Part shown: positions 43,576-51,255 of the stretch, one piece after another
Layout of the letters: every line of letters starts with the position of its first letter
How positions within the stretch are numbered: position 1 is the first letter of the stretch
Origin: Bacillota bacterium
Lineage (GTDB): Bacteria > Bacillota > Clostridia > Acetivibrionales > JAEZXR01
Direction of reading: 5' to 3'
NCBI GenBank assembly: GCA_023419605.1
Contig: JAEZXR010000105.1
Location: forward strand, 1-64,000
Length of the DNA stretch: 64,000 bases
Notes under the pieces: model-generated
The model's database searches: none
Seen by the model: the letters and a program-made list of their open reading frames with translations, nothing else
What the model was told of the DNA's origin: nothing
Translations under genes and position numbers: made by a program

Positions 43576-44278
43576 GAATAAAAATATAGTTATGTATGTT
43601 CTACTGCTGCTGACCATGATCGGAGGAGCCGCAGGGTTGGCCGTTTATGCAAAATCAAGCGGTATTTGGGAGAGTATGACATCCGTCGAAGCTTTTCAAA
43701 GCTATATTAACGGATTTGGCACTAGGGCCCGGATCGTTTATTTCGTCATTCAACTCATGTCTGTCATTATTGCACCCATCCCCAGTAATATAAGTACCGC
43801 AGCGGGTGGAAGCATCTTCGGTATGTGGGAGGCATTTTTTATCAGTACTTTTGCCATCCTGTCCGGCTCCATCCTGGTATTCCTATTGGCTAGAAAATTT
43901 GGAAAGCCTTTTACAGAAAAGTTTGTCAGTTCCGCAGTGGCTGATAAGTATGAGAAGCTGATGCTGTCCAAGCGCTTTGAACTGCTGTTGATGCTGCTGT
44001 TTCTATTACCGTTTTTCCCGGATGATGTCATTTGCTTTTTGGCAGGGTTGGGGGCAATAAAATCAGGCAGGTTTTTTATCATCATGGTGCTGACACGGCC
44101 TTGGGGGATTTTAACCGCTTCAGCGGTAGGCTCTTCCAGTCTGGTTATTCCGTGGTGGGGATGGACCATCATTGCTTTATTGGTTGCTCTCGTACTAAAA
44201 TACCGTGATAAAATAGAGGAGAAGCTAATGAAGGTTATGACGGCCCTGCCGTCCGTTTTTTCGAATATGCAGAAGTAG
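43559..44278 (+). CDS. TVP38/TMEM64-family (DedA-like) membrane protein
   Basis: A 239-residue polytopic protein with about six membrane segments. The VTT/SNARE-associated core has GGSIFGMWEAFFISTFAILSGS and ARKFGKPFTEKF, then LLFLLPFFPDDVICFLAGL. The family is linked to lipid scrambling or undecaprenyl-phosphate handling. GTG 43559 (behind gggag) or ATG 43568 may start it. Confidence 0.82.
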   Translation: MLFMNKNKNIVMYVLLLLTMIGGAAGLAVYAKSSGIWESMTSVEAFQSYINGFGTRARIVYFVIQLMSVIIAPIPSNISTAAGGSIFGMWEAFFISTFAILSGSILVFLLARKFGKPFTEKFVSSAVADKYEKLMLSKRFELLLMLLFLLPFFPDDVICFLAGLGAIKSGRFFIIMVLTRPWGILTASAVGSSSLVIPWWGWTIIALLVALVLKYRDKIEEKLMKVMTALPSVFSNMQK

Positions 44279-44460
44279 GAAAAGCCTTGCAAGGCAGCCG
44301 GCTAAAGTATGTGAATGTAAGAAAAATTTTAACTGCTCCGGAAAAAATAAAGGAAACCGCAAAGGAATGGCGAATAAGTTATTAAATATTCAAGGTACAA
44401 GAGCTGTTTTGCAGCCAGGAGTGACAAATAAACAATCGATGCGTGGAGGAAATTGAGAAT

Positions 44461-45015
44461 ATGAAATTGTTTTTTATATCGGACATCCATGGTTCCTTGT
44501 ATTATACAAGGAAAGCACTGGAGGCATTTAAAGAGGAGAAGGCGGATTATATCGTGATTTTAGGCGATGAATTGTACCACGGTGCAAGAAATCCGCTTCC
44601 GTTGGAATACAATCCAAAGGAAGTGGCGGAATCGTTGAATGAATATGCAGACCGCATTATCGCCGTTCGGGGAAATTGCGATAGCGAAGTGGACGAAATG
44701 GTCCTGGATTTTCCCATGATGGCAACGCATTCCACGATTTTGTATAACGGCAGACGTCTGTTTTTGACCCATGGGCATATTTATAATGGCAATAATCTGC
44801 CCAAGCTGCGTGAAGGGGATGTGCTGTTTTATGGGCATACCCATGTACCCAAAATAGAAAAAAAGGAAAATGTATATGTCATAAATCCGGGATCCATTAC
44901 ACTTCCAAAAGAAAACACACCCAATTCCTATGGTGTATTGGAAGACGATATTTTCATAATAAAGGACTTCGAGGGGAATGTATATAAGGAGATTGATTTG
45001 ACTAAGGGAGAGTGA
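44461..45015 (+). CDS. yfcE: YfcE-type metallophosphodiesterase
   Basis: A 184-residue calcineurin-like phosphodiesterase with metal ligands in FISDIHGS, ILGDEL, RGNCDSEVD, LTHGHIYN and YGHTHVP. Wording matches YfcE. In E. coli the enzyme hydrolyses model phosphodiesters; its true substrate is unknown. ATG 44461 follows ggagg; the upstream frame codon 44443 is discarded. Confidence 0.88.
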   Translation: MKLFFISDIHGSLYYTRKALEAFKEEKADYIVILGDELYHGARNPLPLEYNPKEVAESLNEYADRIIAVRGNCDSEVDEMVLDFPMMATHSTILYNGRRLFLTHGHIYNGNNLPKLREGDVLFYGHTHVPKIEKKENVYVINPGSITLPKENTPNSYGVLEDDIFIIKDFEGNVYKEIDLTKGE

Positions 45016-45095
45016 AAATAATACTTCATCCGTAATTTTCACTGATTCTTATAAGCAGCATGCAGTGCACAATGAAAAAGAGAGGTTGACTCATA

Positions 45096-45731
45096 ATGCC
45101 CGAGGATTTCATTCGCCCCATGAAGGCCGCCGAATTGAAGGATTTCTATAAGCATATTGAGCAGGATTTCCTGCCGGAAGAGCACGCGCCCTATGCTGTG
45201 TTGTACCAGCAGCTTCAGAGTGGCATCCAGGAGGGCCTGGTTTTCTGCAAAGGTACGCGAGATCTGGCTTATGCCATATGTGCGGCGGATCATGCCAATG
45301 GTTATGTCCTCATCAGCTTGCTGGCCGTATATGAGGAATACCGGAGAAAGGGCATCGGATCTTCATTTATGGGAGCGCTGCGTGAAATGTATGGGCACAA
45401 ACAGGCCGTCCTTGTGGAAGTGGAGAAGCCGGAGCTCTCACAAACACTGGAGGAGGAGCAATCCCGCTGGCGCCGAATTGAATTTTACGAAAAAGCGGGG
45501 TTTTATCTGATGGAGGGGATCGAATACTCTATTTGGGATGTTCCGATGCATCTGATGGCATTACCGCTCCAGGCTTCCAGGCAAACGGTGGATGAAGGCA
45601 TCGAGCAAGCTATATATGAGATTTATCTGGCACTGATGGGAAGGCACTTTATTCATAAGATGCGATTTCGAAAAGTAAGGGGTACTGCGGGCGGCAGCCA
45701 TGGAACGGAAAATGAAGAGCCGATGGGATGA
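45096..45731 (+). CDS. GNAT-family N-acetyltransferase
   Basis: A 211-residue protein. The GNAT core covers residues ~5-150: LISLLAVYEEYRRKGIGSSFM binds acetyl-CoA (R-K-G-I-G), and EFYEKAGFYLMEG is the usual motif B. A ~50-residue C-terminal extension is not explained. Substrate unknown. The ribosome site is agagagg. Confidence 0.8.
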   Translation: MPEDFIRPMKAAELKDFYKHIEQDFLPEEHAPYAVLYQQLQSGIQEGLVFCKGTRDLAYAICAADHANGYVLISLLAVYEEYRRKGIGSSFMGALREMYGHKQAVLVEVEKPELSQTLEEEQSRWRRIEFYEKAGFYLMEGIEYSIWDVPMHLMALPLQASRQTVDEGIEQAIYEIYLALMGRHFIHKMRFRKVRGTAGGSHGTENEEPMG

Positions 45732-45761
45732 AGTGAATAAAATAAAGGAGTAGGTAGACAG

Positions 45762-46100
45762 GTGAACATTCAAATTTATGGGGTTAAGAAATGCTTTGAT
45801 ACACAGAAAGCCGAGCGGTATTTTAAAGAGCGGAAAATCAAGTACCAATACATTGATTTGCTCAAATACGGCTTAAGTAAACGTGAGCTGGAAAGTGTCA
45901 AGGCTGCTGTGGGTTTATCCAATTTGATCAACAGTGAAGTGAAAGAATATACGACTCTAAATCTTCAATACATTCGAAGTGAAAGCATGCGGGAAGAGAT
46001 CCTTTTAAAGAATCCGAAACTCTATAAATCACCCATTGTACGAAATGGAAGACAAGCTACGGTAGGTTACCAGGCGGAAGTTTGGAAGAGCTGGGAATAA
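45762..46100 (+). CDS. ArsC/Spx-family protein
   Basis: A 112-residue thioredoxin-fold protein. IYGVKKCFDTQKAERYFKE carries a single cysteine, unlike Spx (CxxC), and PIVRNGRQATVGY is the family cis-Pro region. It may be a reductase-like or regulatory ArsC paralogue. The start is GTG 45762 with ggag upstream, and it ends before the 56-bp palindrome. Confidence 0.82.
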   Translation: MNIQIYGVKKCFDTQKAERYFKERKIKYQYIDLLKYGLSKRELESVKAAVGLSNLINSEVKEYTTLNLQYIRSESMREEILLKNPKLYKSPIVRNGRQATVGYQAEVWKSWE

Positions 46101-46106
46101 ACCGGG

Positions 46107-46162
46107 CATAAGTTAAACACCAGGGGCTATGCAGCTGCATAGCCCCTGGTGTTTAACTTATG
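46107..46162. terminator. 56-bp perfect palindrome
   Basis: 28-bp arms (CATAAGTTAAACACCAGGGG to CTATGCAG and its exact complement) meet without a spacer at GCAG|CTGC. As RNA it makes a 26-bp hairpin with a four-base loop. It lies 6 nt after the ArsC-like gene, so it probably serves as terminator. Confidence 0.75.
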
Positions 46163-46280
46163 TATATTATTATTATTTCCTATCGTAAAACGCAACCTTG
46201 CCCAGCGGTTTTTGCCAGACATTTCAAGGTTGGTACCGTATATATAGAGTATAGAGTAGTTGCAATAGGAGAGGATTGGA

Positions 46281-46499
46281 ATGAGATATACAAGAACGCC
46301 ATTTATATTCTGGCCCTTTGTTGCGGTCTGGAATCTGGTTGAGCTTATTTTGAAAATGACAGGGCGGCTGGTCGCTGCCATCCTTGGATTTGTATTGATG
46401 TTAATCGGTGTATTGCTATGCGTGACTGTTGTAGGTGCTATCGTAGGAGTTCCTTTGGCTGTCTTTGGTTTTACCATGATGATTCGAGGATTCTTTTAG
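46281..46499 (+). CDS. Small membrane protein of unknown function
   Basis: 72 residues with two or three membrane segments (FWPFVAVWNLVELIL, LVAAILGFVLMLIGVLLC, VVGAIVGVPLAVFGFTMM) and a basic start. It has a good ribosome site (gagagg). No family recognised. Confidence 0.6.
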   Translation: MRYTRTPFIFWPFVAVWNLVELILKMTGRLVAAILGFVLMLIGVLLCVTVVGAIVGVPLAVFGFTMMIRGFF

Positions 46500-46531
46500 C
46501 TGCTTGAATTCTCTGTAAGGGAGGTAAAGGA

Positions 46532-46726
46532 ATGGTATTCTTCTATATAATTATAATGATTCTGGCAGTATTACAGGTGATTTTCCCCAGGGAAGCCTTT
46601 ATGTTTGGAAAACGGTGGCAATTCAAGGAAGGGGCGGAGCCCAGTGATGTTTCCGTCTTTATGACAAGGCTGTCCGGTATTGTTATTATCGTGGTTATAT
46701 TGTTTTTAATGTTTTCTACGCGGTAA
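46532..46726 (+). CDS. Small membrane protein, DUF6199-like
   Basis: 64 residues with membrane segments at both ends and a central KRWQFKEGAEPSD stretch that recalls DUF6199 (aromatic-x-x-GAEPS). It follows the previous small gene by 32 nt with ribosome site ggaggt, so the pair is likely co-transcribed. Function unknown. Confidence 0.6.
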   Translation: MVFFYIIIMILAVLQVIFPREAFMFGKRWQFKEGAEPSDVSVFMTRLSGIVIIVVILFLMFSTR

Positions 46727-46776
46727 GGCGATGGAATCTTCACTATGTTACCGCAGTAGGATTGTTGCCAATAAAA

Positions 46777-46807
46777 GAAACTGGATTTCCAGTTTAAGAC
46801 TGTAGAC
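46777..46807. repeat. Left copy of a 31-bp inverted repeat
   Basis: GAAACTGGATTTCCAGTTT-AAGACTGTAGAC. The complement of 49242-49272 matches it at 28 of 31 positions. The two copies bracket the IS200 remnant, MFS and MarR genes. Confidence 0.6.
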
Positions 46808-46808
46808 A

Positions 46809-46850
46809 AATAGGGTTTCAGAACTTGTCCCTAAGTTCTGAAACCCTATT
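46809..46850. terminator. Strong hairpin next to the left inverted repeat
   Basis: An 18-bp perfect stem (46809-46826 with 46833-46850) around GTCCCT, ending in TATTATTAT. Probably a terminator, or part of a mobile-element end. Confidence 0.7.
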
Positions 46851-46867
46851 ATTATATGTTCTTAAAG

Positions 46868-47073
46868 CCACCTGCCATCAGGTGGTTCCGGAAAACTTCC
46901 AGCGGGTCATTAAAAAACTTCCTAAAATGTTAAAATATGGTATGTATCCCGATCACCACATCAACAATTTAGGAGGTTATCCTTTTATGAAGAAGGATAA
47001 TGAAAGTTTATCACATACAACGTGGAGATGTGTGTGCCGAATTTGCGCTTACCCCCTCTATAATCGAAAATGA
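46868..47073 (+). mobile_element. IS200/IS605-type transposase remnant
   Basis: A subterminal CCACCT/AGGTGG hairpin (46868-46885) of the IS200 type precedes a 28-codon frame (46987-47073) behind aggagg. It begins MKKDNESLSHTTWRC and then diverges from TnpA, whose usual text is SLSHTxWxCKYHIVFxPKYRRK. The NRK end is still visible, then a stop. The catalytic HUH and Tyr regions are absent, so this is a dead fragment. Confidence 0.6.
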
Positions 47074-47105
47074 AGGTGGATACTTGCCTAAATAAAGTAG
47101 GTAGT

Positions 47106-48353
47106 TTACATATTTACATGCGTACCCTTATATGTACCCTTATACAAAACCGGTATTGCCGCTGCTATAAGGATCATACCCATAAAAGCGGGTGCGGCAT
47201 GACCAAGGGATACATAGATTTGACCTCCAATGACAGGCCCAATTATTCTTGCTAAAGCCTGAATAGATTGGCTACCTCCTTGAATCCTTCCTTGTTCACC
47301 GGAATCGACAGACTTGGAGACCATCCCATTGAATGAAGGACCAAAGATCGAATCACCAAAACCAAATATAAACATTCCAGCGATAAGAAGAGGATAGAAT
47401 GTGAACAAAGCCGATGCTGCAATAAGACTGTAGCCTATAATCTCCGAAACCATTCCAAGAATTGCTATCTGTGCATCACTAAGTTTTATCAAAAGCTTTG
47501 GCATTATGAAACCTTGTGAAATGATATCTTGGACGCCCATAATTGAAAACATAAGTCCGATTAGTGCAGGCTCCCAACTGAAAGTATCTATTGTAAATTG
47601 TGAAAAAACTGCCTGTAAAGATCCGTTGGGTATCCAAAGTAAGAACGCTGAGACAAGTAGTCTTTTTAAGTTTTTCATGGAAAGTACGTTTGCAAGCTGT
47701 GTAAATGGATTCAGTCTTACAAAGGTAATCTTTTTTAGTCTATTATTCTTGCCAAGGCTCTCAGGCATATATAAGATTCCATAAAAAAAATTTAGCAAAG
47801 TTATTATTGCTCCAAAATACATGGGTACAGAATAACCAAACTTGGCAAATAATCCACCTAGAGTAGGTCCAATGGCGGCCCCTACACCTGCAATCGCACT
47901 CACCCACCCAAAGTATTTGGTTCGCTGTTCTCTAGGAGTGATGTCTGCAAAATATGCGAAGATAGTGCTTATGCTCCCGCCTGTTATACCTTCTATTATG
48001 CGCCCGGCAAATAGTACCCATAGAGCTCCTCCTATGCCAAAAACTAAGTACCCGATTGCGGAACCCAAAAGGCATACTAAGAGTAATGGACGACGACCAT
48101 ACCTGTCGCTCAAAGCTCCAAGCCCGGGGGCCGCAAAAAACACGCAGACTGCATAAACAGAGGTTAGCAGCGTAACGGCTATAGCTTGATCTCCCGGATT
48201 GCTTATATAAGGCTGCACTAAGAATGGAACGACAGGGGTTATGATACTGAAGCCTATTCCGCAAAGAAACACAGACATAAGACCGAATATTAAAGCCTTT
48301 TTATCTACGGTTTGTTCTGTGTTCTGTTCATTGTGTGATCTAAATTTGAACAC
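47106..48353 (-). CDS. MFS drug efflux transporter (TetA/DHA1-like)
   Basis: A 415-residue transporter with 12 predicted membrane segments. Motif A GALSDRYGRRPLLL lies between segments 2 and 3, and AGVGAAIGPTLGG matches the antiporter motif C region. It belongs to the tetracycline-resistance-like DHA1 group, but substrate cannot be told. It is downstream of and co-oriented with a marR gene, with a MarR-type operator over its promoter (48412-48441). Confidence 0.85.
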   Translation of the reverse strand: MFKFRSHNEQNTEQTVDKKALIFGLMSVFLCGIGFSIITPVVPFLVQPYISNPGDQAIAVTLLTSVYAVCVFFAAPGLGALSDRYGRRPLLLVCLLGSAIGYLVFGIGGALWVLFAGRIIEGITGGSISTIFAYFADITPREQRTKYFGWVSAIAGVGAAIGPTLGGLFAKFGYSVPMYFGAIITLLNFFYGILYMPESLGKNNRLKKITFVRLNPFTQLANVLSMKNLKRLLVSAFLLWIPNGSLQAVFSQFTIDTFSWEPALIGLMFSIMGVQDIISQGFIMPKLLIKLSDAQIAILGMVSEIIGYSLIAASALFTFYPLLIAGMFIFGFGDSIFGPSFNGMVSKSVDSGEQGRIQGGSQSIQALARIIGPVIGGQIYVSLGHAAPAFMGMILIAAAIPVLYKGTYKGTHVNM

Positions 48354-48411
48354 TTAAATTCTCCCTTCAAAAGTTGTGATTTTGATTCCTTGGAAACATA
48401 TTTATCGTATC

Positions 48412-48441
48412 ATTATTTTGTTTCCTTGTCAACAAAATAAT
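48412..48441. promoter_or_regulatory. MarR-type operator before the MFS gene
   Basis: Perfect 11-bp inverted repeat ATTATTTTGTT-n8-AACAAAATAAT, 58 nt before the MFS start. Its core TTGTTTCCTTGTCAACAA recurs before marR. Confidence 0.7.
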
Positions 48442-48508
48442 AGCAATAAAAATGCAGCCTGTTCTCAATAGAGTTGGGCTGCCTGTGTTTCATTTTCATT
48501 ATTCAAAG

Positions 48509-48982
48509 TTATTCCGACTTAATATCTACACCCAGTTTCTTTATTTCTGCATCCAAATGCCTGCTATACTTTTCCACGAAGCTAAGCATACTGTCAAATT
48601 GTTCCTCGGTTACCTGCTCAAATACGGCTTTATCCCGCTCTTGAAACTCTTTGTGCAGTTCCTCATGGACTTTATAAATTACTTTCCCTTGCTCAGTAAG
48701 CCTAAAATAGATTTCTTTCTTGTTATCCGGATTTTGGTAGCTTTCGATAATACCTTTTTTTATGAGCTTCTTAGTTATTTTACTTATGGCACCCCTAGTC
48801 ATATAAAAGGACTCCGCAAGTTTTGTCACGTTGGAATCTACATTTCTTCCAATGTATTCGATACAATGTACTTCAGAAGGCTTATAACCCTTAAGGCTGT
48901 CTTCCATCTTAAACTTATTAAGCCAAACCATCTTGTTTAATAAGTCCCTGAAACCCATTATGACCTGTTCTTCTTTGTTCAT
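48509..48982 (-). CDS. MarR-family transcriptional regulator
   Basis: A 157-residue winged-helix protein (SEVHCIEYIGRNVDSNVTKLAE, TRGAISKITKKLIKKGIIE, PDNKKEIYFRLTEQG wing). ATG 48982 with ggagg is chosen over the codon at 49015, which would place 11 residues of ribosome-site sequence in the protein. It probably represses itself and the MFS gene through the shared TTGTT-n8-AACAA sites. Confidence 0.85.
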   Translation of the reverse strand: MNKEEQVIMGFRDLLNKMVWLNKFKMEDSLKGYKPSEVHCIEYIGRNVDSNVTKLAESFYMTRGAISKITKKLIKKGIIESYQNPDNKKEIYFRLTEQGKVIYKVHEELHKEFQERDKAVFEQVTEEQFDSMLSFVEKYSRHLDAEIKKLGVDIKSE

Positions 48983-49030
48983 GGCCTGTCCTCCCACCCG
49001 TTGGTGCATTAACAATATTATATTAAATTT

Positions 49031-49048
49031 TTGTTTCTATTTCAACAA
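49031..49048. promoter_or_regulatory. MarR-type operator before marR
   Basis: TTGTTTCTATTTCAACAA matches 15 of 18 bases of the operator in front of the MFS gene. It lies about 50 nt before the marR start. Confidence 0.65.
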
Positions 49049-49187
49049 TATTAAAATAGTTATTTTAGGAATTGGGCTATACGTGAAAAAAGAGAGCCAA
49101 AAGCGTCTAAGTACTGAGTAAATAAACGCTAGTTATCATTTGATAATAATTGATTAAATAAACCAATCCACTAAACGGCAAACAGGG

Positions 49188-49272
49188 CAAGTGTCAAGAC
49201 ACTTGCACAAGACTGTAGACTTAAGTCTGACTAAGACTTAAGTCTACAGTCTGAAACTGGATTTCCAGTTTC
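49188..49272. repeat. Hairpin cluster with right copy of the 31-bp inverted repeat
   Basis: Three consecutive hairpins: CAAGTGT/ACACTTG (49188-49205), an 18-bp stem around GACTTAAGTC (49211-49228 with 49234-49251), and GAAACTGGA/TCCAGTTTC (49254-49272) followed by a T-rich run. Bases 49242-49272 are the inverted counterpart of 46777-46807. They may end transcription, but their pairing with the left copy suggests an element boundary. Confidence 0.6.
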
Positions 49273-49362
49273 CTTTTTATTTTTAGGAAATATTGGATTT
49301 ATATGAAACTTTTTCTTTAAATTTACGTCTTTATATATATTGTCCAAAAATAGGAAGGAGTG

Positions 49363-51225
49363 ATGCTTGTGAAGAAAATACTGCTTGCATGGGTCCTGGT
49401 GATGACCCTCTTGATTCCGCAGGCAGCTATGGGAGCTGAAGAGCTTGAGGAACAACAGGTAAAGCAGATGGTAGGAATGTATTTTGACTTACGGTACAGC
49501 ATGCTTTCAAAACTGGTGTATAATCCGCAAGTAAGAGAATTGATGGACCCGGACATGCTCGCGGTGAGAGAAGCTGTAAATGAAGCGGATGTACTGGACA
49601 CCATCCTGCGGGTTAGAAAATCTCAAATGAATGACCTGCGATTTGATAAGTACAAAATAGATCTGATTTATGACAAGGTAGAAGTTTTAGATGACAAAGC
49701 TTGGATCACTCTTCATGAAAACTACGAACTCTACTTTAATTGTGCGCCTACCGTTAAAAATAGTGCTTCCGTACAGCACATCATCAGTGCCAGAAAAGTG
49801 AACGGAAAATGGTACATTGTGAAGGATGATTATGAAGATACCGAAGGTATCAAAAAAAGACTCGTTAATTATTTTTTGAGTAAGCCCATTTCTCTGGAGG
49901 AAGCAAAGATTCTGGTTATTTCCGAGTCAGAGGGGCAAATCGCCGGGAGGCTCGGCAAGCTGAAGGAAATTGCTGAAGGGCTGAAGAAACAAAATCCTGT
50001 TGTGCTCTATACAGGCAAACCTATTGCCTATGCCGGAGGGACTGCCGTTCGAATCGACAGCAGCAGTAACGTGGCTCCGACAGTGGTGAAGGGAAGAACA
50101 CTGATTCCGGTACGATTTATTGCCGAAAGCCTGGGGGCGCAGGTTGAATGGAACGAAAGTAAAGCAACGGCAGTTATTCGCGATGGAAAACACGAAATTG
50201 AAATTACACTGGGGGAAAAATATCTGTTGGCCGATGAGAGGAAGATACCTCTGGATGTGCCGGCGATGACTTTAAATGATCGGATCATGCTGCCTTTACG
50301 GGCTGTTACCGATGCTTTCGGAAAAAAAGTCTTCTGGGATGATAGAGGTCTTATCATTCTCAGTGATGGCGAAATTGACAAAAGCCAGTATGGTACGGTT
50401 ATTGACCAGCTGGCAAATTTCTATCAGATATTATTCACGAAAGCAGATTTTCCGCGGATCGACGGTTCCACCGCCACATATCCTTTGACTATCGAGCTGG
50501 GAAAAGAATTGCTGGGATTGGATGATGTGGGTGCCAAGGGCTTTCTAACGCATAATACCACACATAATGCCTATGTGAACCTTATCAATGGAGATGCGGA
50601 TATTATTTTTGTTACCCAGCCTTCCCCGGAGGAACTGGAGCTTGCAGCAAAGGACGGAGTAGAGTTGGAAGTTGTGCCGATATGCCGGGAAGGCTTTGTT
50701 TTCCTGGTCAACCAGAACAACCCAGTACAGAATCTGACTGCAAAGCAGGTACAGGAGATCTATCAGGGAAAAATCACCAATTGGAGAGCTGTAGGGGGAG
50801 AAGATAATGAAATTATTCCCTATCAGCGGGAAGCGAATTCCGGAAGCCAGACCCTTATGGAAAATACGGTGATGAAGGGGCTGAAGCTGGCGCCGCCGCC
50901 GAAGGAGACAATTGTATATGGTATGGGTGAACTGATTGACAGGGTCGCAGATTACTCCAATGCGAAAAATGCACTGGGGTACTCGGTATACTATTTTGCT
51001 ACCCGCATGTATCAAAACCGCTCCATCAAGCTTCTTTCCATTGACGGCATTGCTCCTGCCAAGGAAACCATCCAAAATCAAAGCTATCCATTCACAGTGG
51101 GGTACTATGCCGTGCTGCGAAAAGGGGATGCCCAGGATGGGAACGCCCGCAAATTGCTTGGGTGGCTGCTGAGTGCGGAAGGACAGAAGATCGTGGACAG
51201 GGCCGGATTGGTTCCGGTTAAATAG
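49363..51225 (+). CDS. Exported fusion: copper-amine-oxidase-like stalk domain plus PstS-like phosphate-binding domain
   Basis: A ~620-residue protein. After a signal peptide (ILLAWVLVMTLLIPQAAMGA) an unassigned domain runs to ~190. A stalk domain of the copper-amine-oxidase N-terminal type follows (VVKGRTLIPVRFIAESLGA and RIMLPLRAVTDAFGKKV, ~215-330). Residues ~350-620 form a PstS-like binding protein (DGSTATYPL, LTAKQVQEIYQGKITNW, REANSGSQTLMEN). No Pst permease is nearby, so it may be a phosphate or anion sensor, or a wall-bound binder. Start ATG 49363 or GTG 49369, both near aaggag. Confidence 0.75.
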   Translation: MLVKKILLAWVLVMTLLIPQAAMGAEELEEQQVKQMVGMYFDLRYSMLSKLVYNPQVRELMDPDMLAVREAVNEADVLDTILRVRKSQMNDLRFDKYKIDLIYDKVEVLDDKAWITLHENYELYFNCAPTVKNSASVQHIISARKVNGKWYIVKDDYEDTEGIKKRLVNYFLSKPISLEEAKILVISESEGQIAGRLGKLKEIAEGLKKQNPVVLYTGKPIAYAGGTAVRIDSSSNVAPTVVKGRTLIPVRFIAESLGAQVEWNESKATAVIRDGKHEIEITLGEKYLLADERKIPLDVPAMTLNDRIMLPLRAVTDAFGKKVFWDDRGLIILSDGEIDKSQYGTVIDQLANFYQILFTKADFPRIDGSTATYPLTIELGKELLGLDDVGAKGFLTHNTTHNAYVNLINGDADIIFVTQPSPEELELAAKDGVELEVVPICREGFVFLVNQNNPVQNLTAKQVQEIYQGKITNWRAVGGEDNEIIPYQREANSGSQTLMENTVMKGLKLAPPPKETIVYGMGELIDRVADYSNAKNALGYSVYYFATRMYQNRSIKLLSIDGIAPAKETIQNQSYPFTVGYYAVLRKGDAQDGNARKLLGWLLSAEGQKIVDRAGLVPVK

Positions 51226-51255
51226 TGAGTGATGATTGTGGATAAAGGAGGTTCT

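Noticed and set aside
47506..48156. Plus-strand frames opposite the MFS gene
   Set aside because: They mirror the transporter's hydrophobic codons and have no start signals.
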